A stretch of 6,684 bases of DNA from a bacterium. Its GTDB lineage: Bacteria; Pseudomonadota; Alphaproteobacteria; Rhizobiales; Xanthobacteraceae. The notes beneath the pieces are model-generated. The model did no database searches. It saw only the letters and a program-made list of their open reading frames with translations, and was not told the origin of the DNA. This document shows, piece after piece, positions 6,094-6,684 of this stretch (its first letter is position 1; each line of letters opens with the position of its first letter). The stretch covers positions 1 to 6,684 of the forward strand of contig JAQSDT010000131.1 in NCBI GenBank assembly GCA_029946075.1. Direction: 5' to 3'. The position numbers and the translations under genes were made by a program.

Positions 6094-6143
6094 TAGCGTT
6101 TTCGAGCGAAGTGGGCACCGGTTCGCGTCAAGAAAACGCGTCA
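6094..6143 (+). repeat. 50-bp interspersed repeat, copy 2
   Basis: It matches 2581-2630 at 45 of 50 positions, same orientation. It begins 4 nt after the MAPEG stop and ends 17 nt before the RsmB-family start, so almost the whole gap is repeat. gcgttttc (6096-6103) pairs perfectly with gaaaacgc (6132-6139), and gcgaa (6106-6110) with ttcgc (6122-6126), giving a two-part stem-loop. If the two genes are cotranscribed it would be in the RNA just before the ribosome site. Confidence 0.9.
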
Positions 6144-6160
6144 ACAACAGAAAGCTTTGA

Positions 6161-6684
6161 ATGACTCCCGCCGCCCGGCTGTCCGCAGCCATCGAACTGA
6201 TCGAGACGATCGATGCCCAGCGCGTTCCCGCGGCGAAGGCGCTGAAGGAGTGGGGCACCGCGCACCGCTTTGCCGGCTCGGGCGACCGCGCCGCCATTGC
6301 GGGCCTCGTCTGGGACGTGCTGCGCCGCCGCGCGTCCAGCGCCTGGCTGATGGATTCCGACACGCCGCGCGCCCGCGTGCTCGGCATGCTCAAGCTCGAG
6401 CGCGGCATGGATGCCGACACCATCTCCAACCTCTGCCACGGCGAACGCTTCGCGCCGGATCCGATGACGGGGCCCGAGCGCGCCGCGCTGATCTCGCGCA
6501 CGCTCGACGATGCCCCGCCGCACATCGCCGGCGACTACCCGGAATGGCTGGATTCGCATCTTGCCGCCGTGTTCGGCGACGACCGCGTGGCGGAGGCCAC
6601 CGCGATGGCGAGCCGCGCGCCGCTCGACCTTCGCGTTAACACGCTGAAAGCCAGCCGTGACAAGGTGTTGCCGCGGCTTTCGCA
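6161..6684 (+). CDS. RsmB/NOP-family rRNA (cytosine-C5) methyltransferase, N-terminal part
   Basis: The window ends inside this gene; 174 codons are visible. RsmB/NOP proteins transfer a methyl group from S-adenosylmethionine to C5 of a cytosine in rRNA. Residues 1 to about 110 (RLSAAIELIETIDAQRVPAAKALKEW onward) look like the helical N-terminal RNA-binding region that is NusB-like in RsmB. YPEWLDSHLAAVFGDD (about 127-142) and APLDLRVNTLKASRDKVL (about 153-170) are the family's hallmark lead-in to the catalytic domain. The SAM-binding motifs and the two catalytic cysteines would lie beyond the window. The start is firm because the codon directly before the ATG is an in-frame TGA (6158-6160). 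The ribosome site AGAAAG is weak. No rsm number is given because several paralogues exist in these bacteria. Confidence 0.88.
   Translation, partial: MTPAARLSAAIELIETIDAQRVPAAKALKEWGTAHRFAGSGDRAAIAGLVWDVLRRRASSAWLMDSDTPRARVLGMLKLERGMDADTISNLCHGERFAPDPMTGPERAALISRTLDDAPPHIAGDYPEWLDSHLAAVFGDDRVAEATAMASRAPLDLRVNTLKASRDKVLPRLS

Noticed and set aside
6091..6559. Minus-strand frames of about 144 codons opposite the RsmB-family gene
   Set aside because: They oppose a plus-strand frame with recognisable RsmB/NOP motifs and a start right after an in-frame stop; no family features are seen in the minus frames.

Overview
The window looks like chromosomal DNA of a high-GC alphaproteobacterium, most likely Hyphomicrobiales and probably the Bradyrhizobium/Rhodopseudomonas/Nitrobacter group. 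This rests on codon use, on protein sequence style, and on several short palindromic intergenic repeats that I recognise from memory as common in those genomes. No database search was possible, so the taxonomic call is inference.

Layout, left to right: the 3' part of guaB (IMP dehydrogenase, cut by the window edge; 1-1376, +); a 184-nt gap with two different hairpin repeats; a zinc-independent NADP-dependent MDR oxidoreductase of the PTGR/CurA type (1561-2583, +); a gap with the first copy of a 50-bp repeat; a classical SDR oxidoreductase (2665-3435, +). Only 3 nt separate the SDR from a convergent calcineurin-like metallophosphoesterase (3439-4266, -). Then come a head-to-head pair of hairpin repeats, an alpha/beta hydrolase of the dienelactone-hydrolase type (4410-5402, -, GTG start), and a 264-nt divergent promoter region. 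The window ends with a small four-helix MAPEG membrane protein (5667-6089, +), the second copy of the 50-bp repeat, and the N-terminal part of an RsmB/NOP-family rRNA cytosine methyltransferase (6161 to the window end, +).

No single pathway joins these genes. guaB makes XMP for GMP synthesis. The two oxidoreductases, the hydrolase, the phosphoesterase and the MAPEG protein are accessory metabolic or detoxification-type genes with broad family-level assignments. The RsmB-family gene is ribosome maintenance. From memory of related genomes, guaA may lie just downstream of the RsmB-family gene; if so, these genes separate guaB from guaA.

No prophage, insertion sequence, CRISPR array, tRNA or rRNA is visible. 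The most notable non-coding content is the repeats: four families, five elements, one or more in every gap of 70 nt or more except the divergent promoter region. One (4287-4387) carries a compensatory base change suggesting that its two arms fold as separate hairpins. I see no convincing undescribed multi-gene system here.
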